The translations under genes were made by a program, and so were the position numbers. Of a stretch of 64,000 bases of DNA, positions 23,031 through 33,395 are shown one piece after another. This stretch comes from Geodermatophilus obscurus. Lineage in GTDB: Bacteria > Actinomycetota > Actinomycetes > Mycobacteriales > Geodermatophilaceae. Position 1 is the stretch's first letter. The number at the start of each line of letters is the position of its first letter. The notes under the pieces are model-generated. The model ran no database searches and was not told the DNA's origin. It was given only the letters and a program-made list of their open reading frames with translations. The stretch spans positions 17,391 through 81,390 of the forward strand of contig NZ_FRDM01000017.1 of assembly GCF_900143215.1 (NCBI RefSeq), read 5' to 3'.

Positions 23031-23137
23031 CGGCCCCCCTGCAGGGGCCCGCCCCGAGCTGGCGAGCTGATGGAACGGCCCTCCTGCAGGGCCCCGCCGG
23101 GAGCCTGCGAACGGTGGAGGGCAGGAGGGTCCTTCTG
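23031..23137 (-). repeat. Stop-abutting 3' element (family 3, double copy)
   Basis: In gene direction the TAG of the metallopeptidase gene is followed by CAGAAGGACCCTCCTGCCC, a degenerate core, GGGGCCCTGCAGGAGGGCCG. A second partial unit with CTCGCCAGCTCGGGGCGGG and CCCTGCAGGGGGGCCG follows. The CCCTCCTGCCC/GGGGCCCTGCAGGAGGG pairing suggests a terminator. It fills most of 22996-23137. Confidence 0.6.
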
Positions 23138-23485
23138 CTATGACCAGCCGAGCTCGTGCAGCCGGTCGTCGTCGATGCCGAAGTGGTGCGCGATCTCGTG
23201 GACGACGGTGATCGTGACCTCCTCGACGACCTCCTCGGCGGTCGAGCAGATGTCACAGATCGCCTCGCGGTAGACCATGATCCGGTCGGGCAGCGCGCCG
23301 CCGTACTCCCAGCCGCGCTCGGTCAGCGCGTACCCCTCGTAGAGGCCCAGGAGGTCGGGTTCGTCGGCGTTGCGGTCCTCGACGAGGACGACGACGTTGT
23401 CCATCAGCGCCAGGAGCTCCGGCGGGACCTGGTCCAGGGCGTCGGCGACCAGGCCCTCGAAGACCGGCTGTGGCAATGGCTTCAT
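23138..23485 (-). CDS. Small metallopeptidase-family protein (minimal zincin)
   Basis: A 115-residue protein of the acidic minimal-zincin family (DUF1025). It has LPDRIMVYREAICDICSTAE and the zinc signature VVHEIAHHFGIDDDRLHELG, where HEIAH supplies two His ligands and the catalytic Glu, and the following acidic residue the third ligand. The N-terminus (FEGLVADALDQVPPELLALM) is helical. No substrate has been established for these proteins. It lies 15 bp downstream of guaB1 in the same direction and may be co-transcribed. Confidence 0.88.
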   Translation of the reverse strand: MKPLPQPVFEGLVADALDQVPPELLALMDNVVVLVEDRNADEPDLLGLYEGYALTERGWEYGGALPDRIMVYREAICDICSTAEEVVEEVTITVVHEIAHHFGIDDDRLHELGWS

Positions 23486-23500
23486 CCCACCCGCCCGGCC

Positions 23501-25028
<1,528 letters not shown>

Positions 25029-25077
25029 AGGAGGGGCGCCGCCCCGCCGCCCACCCGGCCCGCACCGCGGGGCCACC

Positions 25078-25083
25078 TACGAT
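25078..25083 (+). promoter_or_regulatory. -10 box TACGAT of serS (leaderless)
   Basis: TACGAT is exactly 6 nt before the GTG at 25090. Any -35 contact would fall about 30 bp downstream of the end of the inverted repeat. Confidence 0.55.
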
Positions 25084-25089
25084 CGAGCG

Positions 25090-26391
25090 GTGATCGACCT
25101 GCGACTCGTGCGTGAGCACCCCGACCTCGTCAAGGCCAGCCAGCGAGCGCGCGGGGCCGACGAGTCCCGGGTCGACGAGCTGCTCGGCGCCGACGCCGCC
25201 CGCCGCGAGGTGGTCAAGCGCGCCGACGACCTGCGCGCGGAGCAGAAGGCCGCCTCCCAGGCGGTGCGGAAGGCGACGCCGGAGGAGCGGCCCGCCGTCC
25301 TCGAGCGGGCCCGGTCCCTGGCCGCCGAGGTCAAGGAGGCCGAGGAGGCGCTGCGGGCGGCCGACGCGGCGCTGCGCGAGGCGCACCTGCGCATCGCCAA
25401 CGTGGTGCACGACGGCGTCCCACCCGGCGGTGAGGACGACGCGGTGACCCTGCGCACCGTCGGCGAGGTGCCCAGCCACGACTTCCCGGTGCGCGACCAC
25501 CTGGAGATCGGCGAGGCGCTCGGCGCGATCGACATGGAGCGCGGGGCCAAGGTCTCCGGCGCCCGCTTCTACTTCCTCACCGGCCCGGGCGCGATGCTGG
25601 AGTTCGCCCTGGCGCAGCTGGCGATCGGGCAGGCGGTCGCGGCCGGGTTCACCCCCGTCGTCGCCCCGGCGCTGGTGAAGCCCGCGGCCATGGAGGGCAC
25701 CGGCTTCCTCGGCGAGCACGACGAGGAGGTCTACCGGGTCGAGCGCGACGACCTCTACCTCGTCGGCACCTCCGAGGTCGCGCTGGCCGGCATGCGCGGC
25801 AACGAGGTGCTCGACCTGTCGGGCGGGCCGCTGCGCTACGCCGGCTGGTCCTCCTGCTTCCGCCGCGAGGCCGGCTCCTACGGCAAGGACACCCGCGGCA
25901 TCATCCGCGTGCACTGGTTCGACAAGGTCGAGATGTTCAGCTTCTGCCGGCCCGAGGACGCCGCCGAGGAGCACCTGCGGCTGCTGGCCTGGGAGGAGCA
26001 GTTCCTGCAGGCCCTCGAGCTGCCCTACCGGGTCGTCGACATCGCCGCCGGCGACCTGGGCACCAGCGCCGCGCGCAAGTTCGACATCGAGGCCTGGTTC
26101 CCCAGCCAGGGCACCTACCGCGAGCTGACCAGCACCTCGGACTGCACGACCTTCCAGGCGCGGCGGCTGAACACCCGCTACCGCGACGCCGACGGGAGAA
26201 ACCAGACGGCGGCCACGCTCAACGGCACGCTGTGCGCGATCGCCCGGACCATCGCCTGCCTGCTGGAGGTGCACCAGCGCGCCGACGGGTCGGTGCACGT
26301 GCCGCACGCGCTGCGCCCGTGGCTCGGCGGCGTCGAGGCCCTCACCCCGGGCATGACGCTCGCGGCGCCGGTGCCGGCGCCGGTCGCATGA
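25090..26391 (+). CDS. serS: Seryl-tRNA synthetase
   Basis: A 433-residue class II synthetase that charges tRNA-Ser. The N-terminal coiled-coil arm (residues 25-105) binds the tRNA long variable arm. Motif 2 is [20 protein letters not shown] followed by WFDKVEMF. Motif 3 is [28 protein letters not shown] is the serine-binding TXE-type segment. Length and order are normal. The GTG start follows a TACGAT box by 6 nt. It heads an operon with two HAD genes through an ATGA overlap. Confidence 0.97.
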   Translation: MIDLRLVREHPDLVKASQRARGADESRVDELLGADAARREVVKRADDLRAEQKAASQAVRKATPEERPAVLERARSLAAEVKEAEEALRAADAALREAHLRIANVVHDGVPPGGEDDAVTLRTVGEVPSHDFPVRDHLEIGEALGAIDMERGAKVSGARFYFLTGPGAMLEFALAQLAIGQAVAAGFTPVVAPALVKPAAMEGTGFLGEHDEEVYRVERDDLYLVGTSEVALAGMRGNEVLDLSGGPLRYAGWSSCFRREAGSYGKDTRGIIRVHWFDKVEMFSFCRPEDAAEEHLRLLAWEEQFLQALELPYRVVDIAAGDLGTSAARKFDIEAWFPSQGTYRELTSTSDCTTFQARRLNTRYRDADGRNQTAATLNGTLCAIARTIACLLEVHQRADGSVHVPHALRPWLGGVEALTPGMTLAAPVPAPVA

Positions 26392-27314
26392 CGACTGACC
26401 GGCCGGGCGTGCTGCCCAGTACCGACACCGCCGGCGCCGGAGCGGACGACCTCGTCGAGCTCGGCGATCTCGGCACCTGGCGGCCCAAGCTGGTCGCCAG
26501 CGACCTCGACGGCACGCTGCTCACCTCCGGCGGGGAGGTCAGCCCGCGCACCCGGGCGGCGCTGACCGCGTGCTGGGACGCCGGCGTACCGGTGGTCGGC
26601 GTGACCGGTCGCGGTCCGCGACTGTTCGACAGCGTCCGCGCCGCGCTCGACGGGCGGGGCATCGCCGTCCTGGCGCAGGGCGGCTTCGTCGTCGACCTGG
26701 AGCGCGACGAGGTGCTGCGCACGGTGGGCCTGCCGCGCGAGCAGGCCACCGCGGTCATCGAGCAGATCGAGGCGGTCGCCGGCGAGCTGGTCCTCGCGGT
26801 GGAGGATGCCGCCGAGCAGGGCGAGGTGCACTCCCCGCTGCGCGTGCAGCACGGCTTCGAGTGGCCCTACCCGGAGCCCGCGCACCTGCTGCCCCGGCAC
26901 CAGGTGCTGCCTCCCGGTGCGGTGCTCAAGGTCTTCCTCCGCTCCTCGACCCTCGGCCAGGACGAGCTGCTCGCCCGCGCCCGCGAGGTGGTCGACCCGG
27001 CGCGGGCCGAGGTCACCCACGCCGGTCTGGGCTTCATCGAGGTGTTGCCGCCCGGCATCACCAAGGCGACCGGCCTGGCCATCGCGCTCGAGCGCTACGG
27101 CGTCGGCTTCGGTGACGTGCTCGTCTTCGGCGACATGCCCAACGACCTGCCCATGATGGAGGCGGTGCGCGACGCCGGCGGCCGGGCGGTCGCGGTGGCC
27201 AACGCGCACCCCGCCGTCCGGGCGGCCACACCACTGGTCACCAGCGGGCACGACGTCGACGGCGTCGCACGCTACCTGGAGGCCCTGCTCGACGGGAGGC
27301 GGCCGGGTGTCTGA
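26388..27314 (+). CDS. HAD-superfamily Cof-type phosphatase
   Basis: A 308-residue sugar-phosphatase-like hydrolase with an extra 35-residue acidic N-terminus. Motif I is [12 protein letters not shown], motif [11 protein letters not shown], motif III Lys in ITKATGL, and motif [17 protein letters not shown]. The C2 cap lies between about residues 120 and 220. It should dephosphorylate a phosphosugar or similar metabolite. The ATG overlaps the serS stop codon (ATGA), and the 3' end overlaps the next HAD gene by 8 bp, so the three are translationally linked. Confidence 0.9.
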   Translation: MTTDRPGVLPSTDTAGAGADDLVELGDLGTWRPKLVASDLDGTLLTSGGEVSPRTRAALTACWDAGVPVVGVTGRGPRLFDSVRAALDGRGIAVLAQGGFVVDLERDEVLRTVGLPREQATAVIEQIEAVAGELVLAVEDAAEQGEVHSPLRVQHGFEWPYPEPAHLLPRHQVLPPGAVLKVFLRSSTLGQDELLARAREVVDPARAEVTHAGLGFIEVLPPGITKATGLAIALERYGVGFGDVLVFGDMPNDLPMMEAVRDAGGRAVAVANAHPAVRAATPLVTSGHDVDGVARYLEALLDGRRPGV

Positions 27315-28110
27315 CTGGAGACCGCGGCTCATCGCGACCGACATGGACGGCACCCTGCTGCGGGGGAACGACACCGTCAGCGACGCGACGGTGGCCGAGT
27401 TGGAGCGCTGGCGGTCCGACGGCGTGCCGGTCGTGCTCGCCACCGGCCGCCCGCCGCGCTGGATGGTCCGCATCCGCGAGGTGCTGCGGCACGGCACGGC
27501 CGTGTGCTGCAACGGCGCCGTCCTGCTGGACCTGGCCGGCTTCGAGGTGCTCGAGGAGGACGCCTTGGCGCCGGAGGTGCTGCACGAGGTCACCGCCGAG
27601 CTGCGCCGGCACCAGCCCGACACCTGGTTCGCCGTCGAGTACGGCCTGGAGTTCCGCCACGAGCCGGTCTACCAGCCGCGGTGGGACGTCGACGCGCCCG
27701 GTGTGGCGGTGGCGACGCTGGAGGAGATGGTCGCCGCTCCCGTGGCCAAGCTGCTGGCCCGCCACGAGAGGCTGCCGCGCGACGAGTTCGTGGCGCTGGT
27801 GGAGCGGGTCGTGGGCGACACCGCGACGGTCACCAACTCCTCCACCGACGCGCTCGCCGAGATCTCCGCGCGCGGCGTCACCAAGGCCACCGGCATCGCC
27901 AAGGTGGCCGCGCAGCACGGCGTCGGCCCCGAGGACGTCGTCGTCTTCGGCGACATGCCCAACGACATCGCCGCCTTCGACTGGGTGCGCGAGGGCGGCG
28001 GCCGGGCGGTGGCGATGGCGCACGCCCACCCGGACCTGCTCGCCGCGGCCACCGACGTGACCGGCACGAACGAGGACGACGGCGTCGCGGCCTTCCTCTC
28101 CTCGCTGTAG
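27307..28110 (+). CDS. HAD-superfamily Cof-type phosphatase (second copy)
   Basis: A 267-residue paralog of the preceding protein. Motif I is LIATDMDGTLLRGNDTV, motif II VVLATGRPPRWM, motif III GVTKATGIAKVA and motif [17 protein letters not shown]. The C2 cap is at about 85-190. The two share order and length but differ in the cap, suggesting different substrates. GTG at 27307 lies inside the end of the first HAD gene. The operon ends at the palindrome at 28120. Confidence 0.9.
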   Translation: MSDWRPRLIATDMDGTLLRGNDTVSDATVAELERWRSDGVPVVLATGRPPRWMVRIREVLRHGTAVCCNGAVLLDLAGFEVLEEDALAPEVLHEVTAELRRHQPDTWFAVEYGLEFRHEPVYQPRWDVDAPGVAVATLEEMVAAPVAKLLARHERLPRDEFVALVERVVGDTATVTNSSTDALAEISARGVTKATGIAKVAAQHGVGPEDVVVFGDMPNDIAAFDWVREGGGRAVAMAHAHPDLLAAATDVTGTNEDDGVAAFLSSL

Positions 28111-28119
28111 CCCGGTGGG

Positions 28120-28144
28120 CCACGATCAGGTCACCTGATCGTGG
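28120..28144. repeat. Family 1 palindrome A (copy 1), terminator-like
   Basis: CCACGATCAGG-TCA-CCTGATCGTGG, perfect 11-bp arms, between the convergent second HAD gene and the DUF559-like gene. It continues with GCGCGTCCGCCCTC, a degenerate version of the partner stem found at 29317 and 59363. Confidence 0.75.
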
Positions 28145-28230
28145 CGCGTCCGCCCTCGGCGTGGAACGTGCGGGGGGACACCGCCAGCTGAGGGAGGATC
28201 CGCCGGGGGAGGCTGGGACGACGGCCCACG

Positions 28231-29238
28231 TCACGCGACCGCGTCGGCTGGATCTGCTCCCGGCTCGGGTCGACGGACGACGGTGAAGCGCCGCGGCCCC
28301 ACCCACGGCGTCGCCAGGAGACGGGCGACCCGCGCCATCAGTGTCCGGGGAGCGTCCACGTCCTCCTGGGCGATGCGCACGACCCGGACATCCAACTCCC
28401 GGATCAGGTCCTCCCGGCGCTTCTCTCTCCACAGCACGTCACCGGACGTGTTGCCGGGACGCGGGTCGAGGTACTTGACGCGGCCGTCGAACTCGAGGGC
28501 CACAGCGGCGTCGTCGTACCAGGCGTCCACGCGCGCGACGAAACCTCGCACCCCGTGCAACTCGACCTGGAGTTCCGGCCGAGGGAGACCCCCGGAGACG
28601 AGTGCCAGCCGGCCCCGTGACTCGAGTGGGGACTCGGCACGGCCGTCCGACAGGTCGACCGCCCGGGCCGCACCGCCGACACCGAGCCAGTGCGTCTGCG
28701 CGAGCACTGCGGAGCGGAGGCCGGCCCGGGTGACCTGTCCGGCGTGGAGGGCGGCGTCGACAGCGACGACGGCATCAACGAGAGGCCACTCCCGTGCGCA
28801 GTCCACCAGCGTGCGTGCCTCGCTGGTGACGGTCAGCGGGGGCGCCGACGTGAGGTCGTTGGCCGGCAGGGTGGCTGCGGCGATCCGGTAACCGCGTCCC
28901 TGACGCCACTCCTCGACCTGCGTCAGCCGGACGTCCCCGTCGATCCGCCCAGGCAGGACGAAGCGGTGGAAACGGGCCGCTGACGAGTGACTGACGACCG
29001 GACCGGGCTTCAACGCGGTGAGGACAGCGACGCACTCGACGAGGTGGCGAGCCCGGGGGTCGTCAGCCACGGATCGCCACGCCGCCGTCTCGATGTAGAT
29101 CCCGCGACGCAGCCGGTGCCAGCGGCCGCTGCTGATGGCAGACCGGATCTCGTCAGCTCGGTACCCGGCTCGCCGGGCTTCGACGACAGTGAACACGCCC
29201 AGGCGGCGCCGCGCGGCGGACTGGAGGGTCGGATGCAC
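28231..29238 (-). CDS. AbiEi-N / DUF559 (PDDEXK-like) domain protein
   Basis: A 335-residue protein in two parts. Residues 5-60 resemble the winged helix at the start of AbiEi-type antitoxins (LGVFTVVEARRAGYRADEIR, GRWHRLRRGIYIE). The C-terminal 110 residues are DUF559-like with nuclease-fold marks: FVARVDAWYDDAAVALEFDG, then RVKYLDP and WREKRREDLIRELDVRVVRI, giving D, E-x-D and K positions of a PDDEXK core. The middle has VVSHSSAARFH. Such proteins are abundant in soil actinomycetes, with no proven role. No toxin gene is adjacent, so a toxin-antitoxin function is not supported. GTG 29238 is chosen as the start of homology. Confidence 0.75.
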   Translation of the reverse strand: MHPTLQSAARRRLGVFTVVEARRAGYRADEIRSAISSGRWHRLRRGIYIETAAWRSVADDPRARHLVECVAVLTALKPGPVVSHSSAARFHRFVLPGRIDGDVRLTQVEEWRQGRGYRIAAATLPANDLTSAPPLTVTSEARTLVDCAREWPLVDAVVAVDAALHAGQVTRAGLRSAVLAQTHWLGVGGAARAVDLSDGRAESPLESRGRLALVSGGLPRPELQVELHGVRGFVARVDAWYDDAAVALEFDGRVKYLDPRPGNTSGDVLWREKRREDLIRELDVRVVRIAQEDVDAPRTLMARVARLLATPWVGPRRFTVVRRPEPGADPADAVA

Positions 29239-29316
29239 AGGGGGAGTCTCGACGCCCGGTGTCCTAGCGGGACGAGGCGATTCACATCTGTGGATGGCGC
29301 CGTCCAGCCGCGCCCT

Positions 29317-29377
29317 GCAGCGTCCTCCCTCAACGCACACGCTCGGGGAGGACGCTGCACGATCAGGTGACCTGATC
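29317..29377. repeat. Family 1 composite palindrome (copy 2)
   Basis: GCAGCGTCCTCCC (29317-29329) pairs with GGGAGGACGCTGC (29346-29358). This is followed by GATCAGG-TGA-CCTGATC (29361-29377). Compared with the copy at 59338 the two stems come in reverse order, so the unit is inverted. It lies between bpa and the DUF559-like gene, both minus. Confidence 0.75.
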
Positions 29378-29393
29378 CCGGCGGAGCGGCGGC

Positions 29394-29957
29394 CTACAGG
29401 TACTGGCCGCCGCCGGGGTGCGGATGGGGACCCGGGGCCGGCTGCGAGCCGCCCGGCAGCGCGCGGCGACGCATCTCCTCCAGCTGGGCGCGCGCGGCCA
29501 TCTGCTGGGCGAACAGCGCGGTCTGGATGCCGTGGAAGACGCCCTCCAGCCAGCCGACCAGCTGGGCCTGGGCGATGCGCAGCTCGGCGTCCGACGGCGT
29601 CTCGCCCTCGCTGAAGGGCAGCGTGATCCGCTCCAGCTCCTCGCGCAGCTCCGGGGCCAGGCCCTGCTCGAGCTCGCGGATCGAGGAGGCGTGGATGTCG
29701 CGGAGCCGGTTGCGGCTGGCGTCGTCCAGGGGCGCGGCGCGGACCTCCTCCAGCAGCTGCTTGATCATCGTGCCGATCCGCATGACCTTCGCCGGCTGCT
29801 CCACCATGTCGCCGATCGAGCCGCCCTCCCCGCCTGGGTCGCTGGCCTGCCCGCCCAGAGCGCCGTCCGGCGCGGGGATGGTGCCGACGGGCCGGCCGTC
29901 GGGGCCGACGACGACGACCTGGTGAGGGCGTCCACTGCCGTTGTCAGATGCGGTCAT
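29394..29957 (-). CDS. bpa: Bacterial proteasome activator (Bpa/PafE)
   Basis: A 187-residue homolog of the ATP-independent proteasome activator Bpa, which forms a 12-subunit ring and feeds unfolded proteins to the 20S proteasome. The helical core runs from VEQPAKVMRIGTMIKQLLEE through ASRNRLRDIHASSIRELEQG, LAPELREELERITLPF and SDAELRIAQAQLVGWLEGVF. The extreme C-terminus is GQYL after a Gly/Pro tail, the anchoring motif that docks into proteasome pockets. The N-terminal 50 residues are flexible. Its presence implies a proteasome-bearing actinomycete. Confidence 0.95.
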   Translation of the reverse strand: MTASDNGSGRPHQVVVVGPDGRPVGTIPAPDGALGGQASDPGGEGGSIGDMVEQPAKVMRIGTMIKQLLEEVRAAPLDDASRNRLRDIHASSIRELEQGLAPELREELERITLPFSEGETPSDAELRIAQAQLVGWLEGVFHGIQTALFAQQMAARAQLEEMRRRALPGGSQPAPGPHPHPGGGQYL

Positions 29958-30031
29958 GCCCCCATCCTCCCCGCCGCCGCGGGAGCCTGCCGGGGTGGCA
30001 CCGGGCGGCTTCGACGGGGGAGGGCAACGTC

Positions 30032-30037
30032 TAGGGT
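30032..30037 (+). promoter_or_regulatory. -10 box TAGGGT before the cysteine-desulfurase-like gene
   Basis: TAGGGT ends 8 nt before the ATG at 30046 with no ribosome-binding site between, a leaderless-type layout. Confidence 0.45.
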
Positions 30038-30045
30038 CGAAGCCC

Positions 30046-31269
30046 ATGGGACCGGGGGCGGGGCGGCTGGACGTCGCCCGCGTCCGGGGCCTGTTCCCGG
30101 GTCTCTCCGACGGGCTGGTGCACGCCGACGGGCCGGCCGGGTCCCTGCTCCCGGAGAACGTCGTGCTGGCGGTGGCCCAGGCGATGCGGGTGCCGGTGGC
30201 CGACCGCGGCGGGGTGTTCCCGGCGTCCGCCCGCGCCGAGGGGCTGCTCGTCAGCGCCCGCACCGCCGTCGCCGACCTGGTCGGCGGGGTCTCCACCGGC
30301 GTCGTCCTGGGGCCGGACCCCGCCCGGCTGACCTGGACCCTGGCCCGGGCGCTGGCCCGCACCTGGCGCGCCGGCGACGAGGTGGTGCTCAGCCGCCTCG
30401 ACCACGACGCGAACGTCCGGCCGTGGGTGGAGCTGGCCACCCGCGCCGGCGTGGGGGTGCGCTGGGCCGAGGTGGACATCGAGACCGGCGAGCTGCCCGA
30501 CTGGCAGTACGACGAGCTGCTCGGCCCGCGCACCCGGCTGGTCGCGGTCACGGCGGCCAGCTCCGCGATCGGCACCCGCCCGGACGTCGCCGCCATCGCC
30601 CGCCGGGCGCACGCCGTGGGCGCGCTGGTCTTCGTCGACGGGACGCACGCCGCCGCGCACGACCTGCTCGACGTCGGTGCGCTGGGTGCGGACTTCCTGG
30701 CCGTCGCCGCCGACATGTGGTGCGGCCCGCACGTGGGCGCGGTGGTCGCCGACCCCGCGCTGCTGCTCGAGCTCGAGCCGGAGAAGCTGGCGCCGGTCCC
30801 CGACCGGGTGCCCGACCGGTTCGAGAGCGGCGGGCACGCCTTCGAGCTGCTGGCCGGGGTCCCGGCGGCCGTCGAGCACCTGGCCTCGCTGTCCGAGGAC
30901 GCGCGCGGCACCCGGCGGGAGCGGCTGGAGACCTCCATGGCGGCGGTGGCGGCCTACGAACGCGGGCTGTTCGACTGGCTGGACCAGGCGCTGCGGGCCA
31001 TGCGCCACGTGCAGGTGCTCGGCTCGGCCCCGCTGACCACGCCGGCGCTGTCGTTCACCGTCCCCGGGATGGGCCCGCGACAGGTGGCCCACGAGCTGTC
31101 CCGGCGCGGCATCTGCGCGTGGGACGGCGACCTCTACGCCCGGGAGCTGTTCGACGCGCTCGGCGTCAACGAGGAGGGCGGCGCCGTGCAGCTGGGGCTG
31201 ATGCACTACAACACGGCCGAGGAGGTCGGGTACCTGATCGACGCGGTCGCCGCGCTCCGCCCGCGCTGA
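30046..31269 (+). CDS. Cysteine desulfurase-like aminotransferase class V protein, PLP lysine missing
   Basis: A 407-residue protein of the cysteine-desulfurase-like group (fold type I PLP enzymes). Family landmarks are VRGLFPGLSDGLVHADGPAG, LSRLDHDANVRPWVELA, VAVTAASSAIGTRPDVAAIA and VFVDGTHAAAHDLLDVGALG. Then comes ADFLAVAADMWCGPHVGAVV. In relatives this last stretch reads Y-K-F-F-G-P-H, with the Lys holding PLP. Here the Lys position is Met (codon at 30715-30717) and the Tyr is Asp. Asp in VDGTH is kept. The protein may bind PLP without a Schiff base or have another role. ATG 30046 follows a TAGGGT box. Confidence 0.82.
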   Translation: MGPGAGRLDVARVRGLFPGLSDGLVHADGPAGSLLPENVVLAVAQAMRVPVADRGGVFPASARAEGLLVSARTAVADLVGGVSTGVVLGPDPARLTWTLARALARTWRAGDEVVLSRLDHDANVRPWVELATRAGVGVRWAEVDIETGELPDWQYDELLGPRTRLVAVTAASSAIGTRPDVAAIARRAHAVGALVFVDGTHAAAHDLLDVGALGADFLAVAADMWCGPHVGAVVADPALLLELEPEKLAPVPDRVPDRFESGGHAFELLAGVPAAVEHLASLSEDARGTRRERLETSMAAVAAYERGLFDWLDQALRAMRHVQVLGSAPLTTPALSFTVPGMGPRQVAHELSRRGICAWDGDLYARELFDALGVNEEGGAVQLGLMHYNTAEEVGYLIDAVAALRPR

Positions 31270-31327
31270 GGAGGGACCTCCGGGAGGACCCGCTGCAGGT
31301 GGCCGGGGACGGGGCCGAGCGGACAGC

Positions 31328-32317
31328 TCACCGGGCGACGAGCAGCACCTTCCCGACGTGCTCGCTGGCGTCGACGACCCGGTGCGCCTCGGCGGCGCGG
31401 GACATCGGCAGCCGACGGTCGACGATCGGCCGGACGACGCCACGCTCGACGTCGGGCCACACGTCGTGCCGCACCGCCGCGACGATCTCGGCCTTGCCGC
31501 CGGGCCCGGTCGCCGGCCGGGCCCGCAGTGTGGTGGCGTGCACCGACGCCCGCTTGCGCATCAGCTTGCCCAGGTCCAGCTCGGCCTTGGTGCCGCCCTG
31601 CATGCCGATGCAGACCAGCCGCCCCCCGGTGGCCAGGACGTCGACGTTGCGGGCCAGGTACTTGGCGCCCATGTTGTCGAGGACGACGTCGGCGCCCGCG
31701 CCGTCGGTCTCCTCCCGCACCCGCTCCACGAAGTCCTCGTCGCGGTAGTTGATACCGACCTCGGCGCCGAGCTCGCGGCAGACGTCGAGCTTGGCCTGGG
31801 TGCCCGCCGTGGTGAGCACCCGCGCGCCGGCGCGGGCGGCCAGCTGGATGGCCATCGTGCCGATCCCGCTGGACCCGCCGTGCACCAGGAAGGTGTCGCC
31901 GCGGCGCAGGCCGGCGAGCATGAAGACGTTGGACCACACGGTGCAGACGACCTCGGGCAGGGCGGCCGCCGTGGCCAGCTCCACCCCGGCGGGGCGCGGC
32001 AGCAGTTGCCCGGCCGGGACGGCGACCCGCTCGGCGTAGCCGCCACCGGACAGCAGCGCGCACACCTCGTCGCCGACCGACCAGCCGGTCACCCCCTCGC
32101 CGACCTCGCTGACCACCCCGCTGCACTCCAGTCCGAGGACGTCGCTGGCACCGGGCGGCGGCGGGTAGGAGCCGGCCCGCTGCAGCAGGTCGGCCCGGTT
32201 CACCGCGGTGGCGACCACGTCGACGAGCACCTCGCCAGGACGCAGCACCGGGTCGGGGACCTCACCCCAGCCGAGCACCTCGGGGCCACCGGGTCCGCTG
32301 ACGGTCACCGCACGCAT
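31328..32317 (-). CDS. NAD(P)H:quinone oxidoreductase, zeta-crystallin type (MDR family)
   Basis: A 329-residue zinc-free medium-chain dehydrogenase. The N-terminal catalytic part has VNRADLLQRAGSYPPPPGAS and LGLECSGVVSEVGEGV. The NADPH fold has FLVHGGSSGIGTMAIQLAAR, LTTAGTQAKLDVCRELGAEV and VVLDNMGAKYLARN. The AEAHRVVDASEHVGKVLL end is typical. It should reduce quinones or enones with NADPH. A TAGGGT box is 6 nt from the ATG, so it is probably leaderless. It stands between the cysteine-desulfurase-like gene (convergent) and the esterase gene. Confidence 0.9.
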   Translation of the reverse strand: MRAVTVSGPGGPEVLGWGEVPDPVLRPGEVLVDVVATAVNRADLLQRAGSYPPPPGASDVLGLECSGVVSEVGEGVTGWSVGDEVCALLSGGGYAERVAVPAGQLLPRPAGVELATAAALPEVVCTVWSNVFMLAGLRRGDTFLVHGGSSGIGTMAIQLAARAGARVLTTAGTQAKLDVCRELGAEVGINYRDEDFVERVREETDGAGADVVLDNMGAKYLARNVDVLATGGRLVCIGMQGGTKAELDLGKLMRKRASVHATTLRARPATGPGGKAEIVAAVRHDVWPDVERGVVRPIVDRRLPMSRAAEAHRVVDASEHVGKVLLVAR

Positions 32318-32323
32318 GCCCCG

Positions 32324-32329
32324 ACCCTA
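32324..32329 (-). promoter_or_regulatory. -10 box TAGGGT of the quinone oxidoreductase gene
   Basis: TAGGGT on the minus strand is exactly 6 nt from the ATG at 32317, matching the leaderless pattern. Confidence 0.5.
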
Positions 32330-32384
32330 GAAGGACCGCTTGCCCCCCACCTCTCGCAGGCCCGGACGGGGCCGGCCCCACCGG

Positions 32385-33395
32385 TCAGGTGCGGGGCTCC
32401 GGCGCCTCGGCGCGGAGGTGGAGGGCCAGCTCGGCGCACAGCTCGGCCATCGCCTGCGGAGCGCTGCGGCAGAAGCCGGGGAAGCTGAGGTAGCCGTGCG
32501 GCATGCCGACGTACGTCGTCGTCCGCACCGGCACCCCCGCCGCCCGCAGCGCCGCCGCGTAGCGCAGGCCGTCGTCGCGGATCGGGTCGAGTTCGGCCAC
32601 CTGGACCAGTGCGGGTGGCAGGCCGGAGTGGTCGGCCGCGAACAGCGGTGAGGCGTACGGGTCGAGCGGGTCCTGCCCGCCCAGGTAGTGGTCCCGGAAC
32701 GCCACGCAGTCCGCCCTGGTCAGCACCGGCGCGTCCGCGTTCTCGTCGACCGACGGGCTGGACAGGGTGAGGTCGGTGGCCGGGTAGACCAGCCCCTGGA
32801 AGGCGATCCGGGGCCCGGTGCGGTCCCGCGCCATCAGCGCGACGACGGCGGAGAGGTTGCCCCCGGCGCTGTCGCCCATGACCGCCACCCGGTCGGGGTC
32901 GGCGCCGAACTCCGCCGCGCGGGCCACCACGTCGCACAGCGCGGCGTAGCAGTCCTCGGGGCCGGCCGGCCAGCGGTGGGTGGGCGCGAGCCGGTAGTCC
33001 ACGGACACCACGACCGCCCCCACCGCGGCCGCGACGCTGCTGCAGTGCCAGTCGACCCCGTCGAGGTCGCCGAGCACCCAGCCCCCGCCGTGGAAGTCGA
33101 CCACGAGCGGCAGCGGACCCTCCGCGCCGGCCGGTCGGTGCACCCGCGCCCGCAGGCTCCCGATCTGGCCCGCCACCTCGACCTCTTCCTGCTCGGTGCC
33201 GGGCGCCACCCCGCCGAACACGAAGTCGATCACGCGGTTGTGGCCCGGGTGCCGCGTCTGCGCCTCCGCGATGCCCTCGGCGTCCAGGCCGGTGATCGAG
33301 AAGCGGCGGGCCAGCAGTCCCAGCAGCCGCACCCGCAGGTCCATCCGTGCCGTCGGCCCGTCCGCCCGCGGCCCGCCGTCCTCAGCCCGCTGCAC
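32385..33395 (-). CDS. Alpha/beta-hydrolase, HSL-family esterase
   Basis: A hormone-sensitive-lipase-type esterase, 336 residues. The oxyanion motif is VVDFHGGGWVLGD. The nucleophile elbow is VMGDSAGGNLSAVVALM, the acid is in VAELDPIRDDGLRYA, and the His in VGMPHGYLSF. YRLAPTHRWPAGPEDCYAAL is also typical. GTG 33395 has AAGGA 5 nt upstream and overlaps the end of the CoA-ligase gene by 14 bp. ATG 33344 (MDLRVRL) is an alternative that starts nearer the homology. It acts on short-chain esters; the natural substrate is unknown. It is translationally linked to the ligase. Confidence 0.88.
   Translation of the reverse strand: MQRAEDGGPRADGPTARMDLRVRLLGLLARRFSITGLDAEGIAEAQTRHPGHNRVIDFVFGGVAPGTEQEEVEVAGQIGSLRARVHRPAGAEGPLPLVVDFHGGGWVLGDLDGVDWHCSSVAAAVGAVVVSVDYRLAPTHRWPAGPEDCYAALCDVVARAAEFGADPDRVAVMGDSAGGNLSAVVALMARDRTGPRIAFQGLVYPATDLTLSSPSVDENADAPVLTRADCVAFRDHYLGGQDPLDPYASPLFAADHSGLPPALVQVAELDPIRDDGLRYAAALRAAGVPVRTTTYVGMPHGYLSFPGFCRSAPQAMAELCAELALHLRAEAPEPRT

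Noticed and set aside
28231..29238. Type IV toxin-antitoxin locus
   Set aside because: The AbiEi-like part is present, but no AbiEii-type nucleotidyltransferase toxin gene is adjacent on either strand.
28120..29377. Possible CRISPR or integron-like array from repeated palindromes
   Set aside because: Only two copies at unequal spacing with a gene between them; no regular spacers and no cas or integrase gene.
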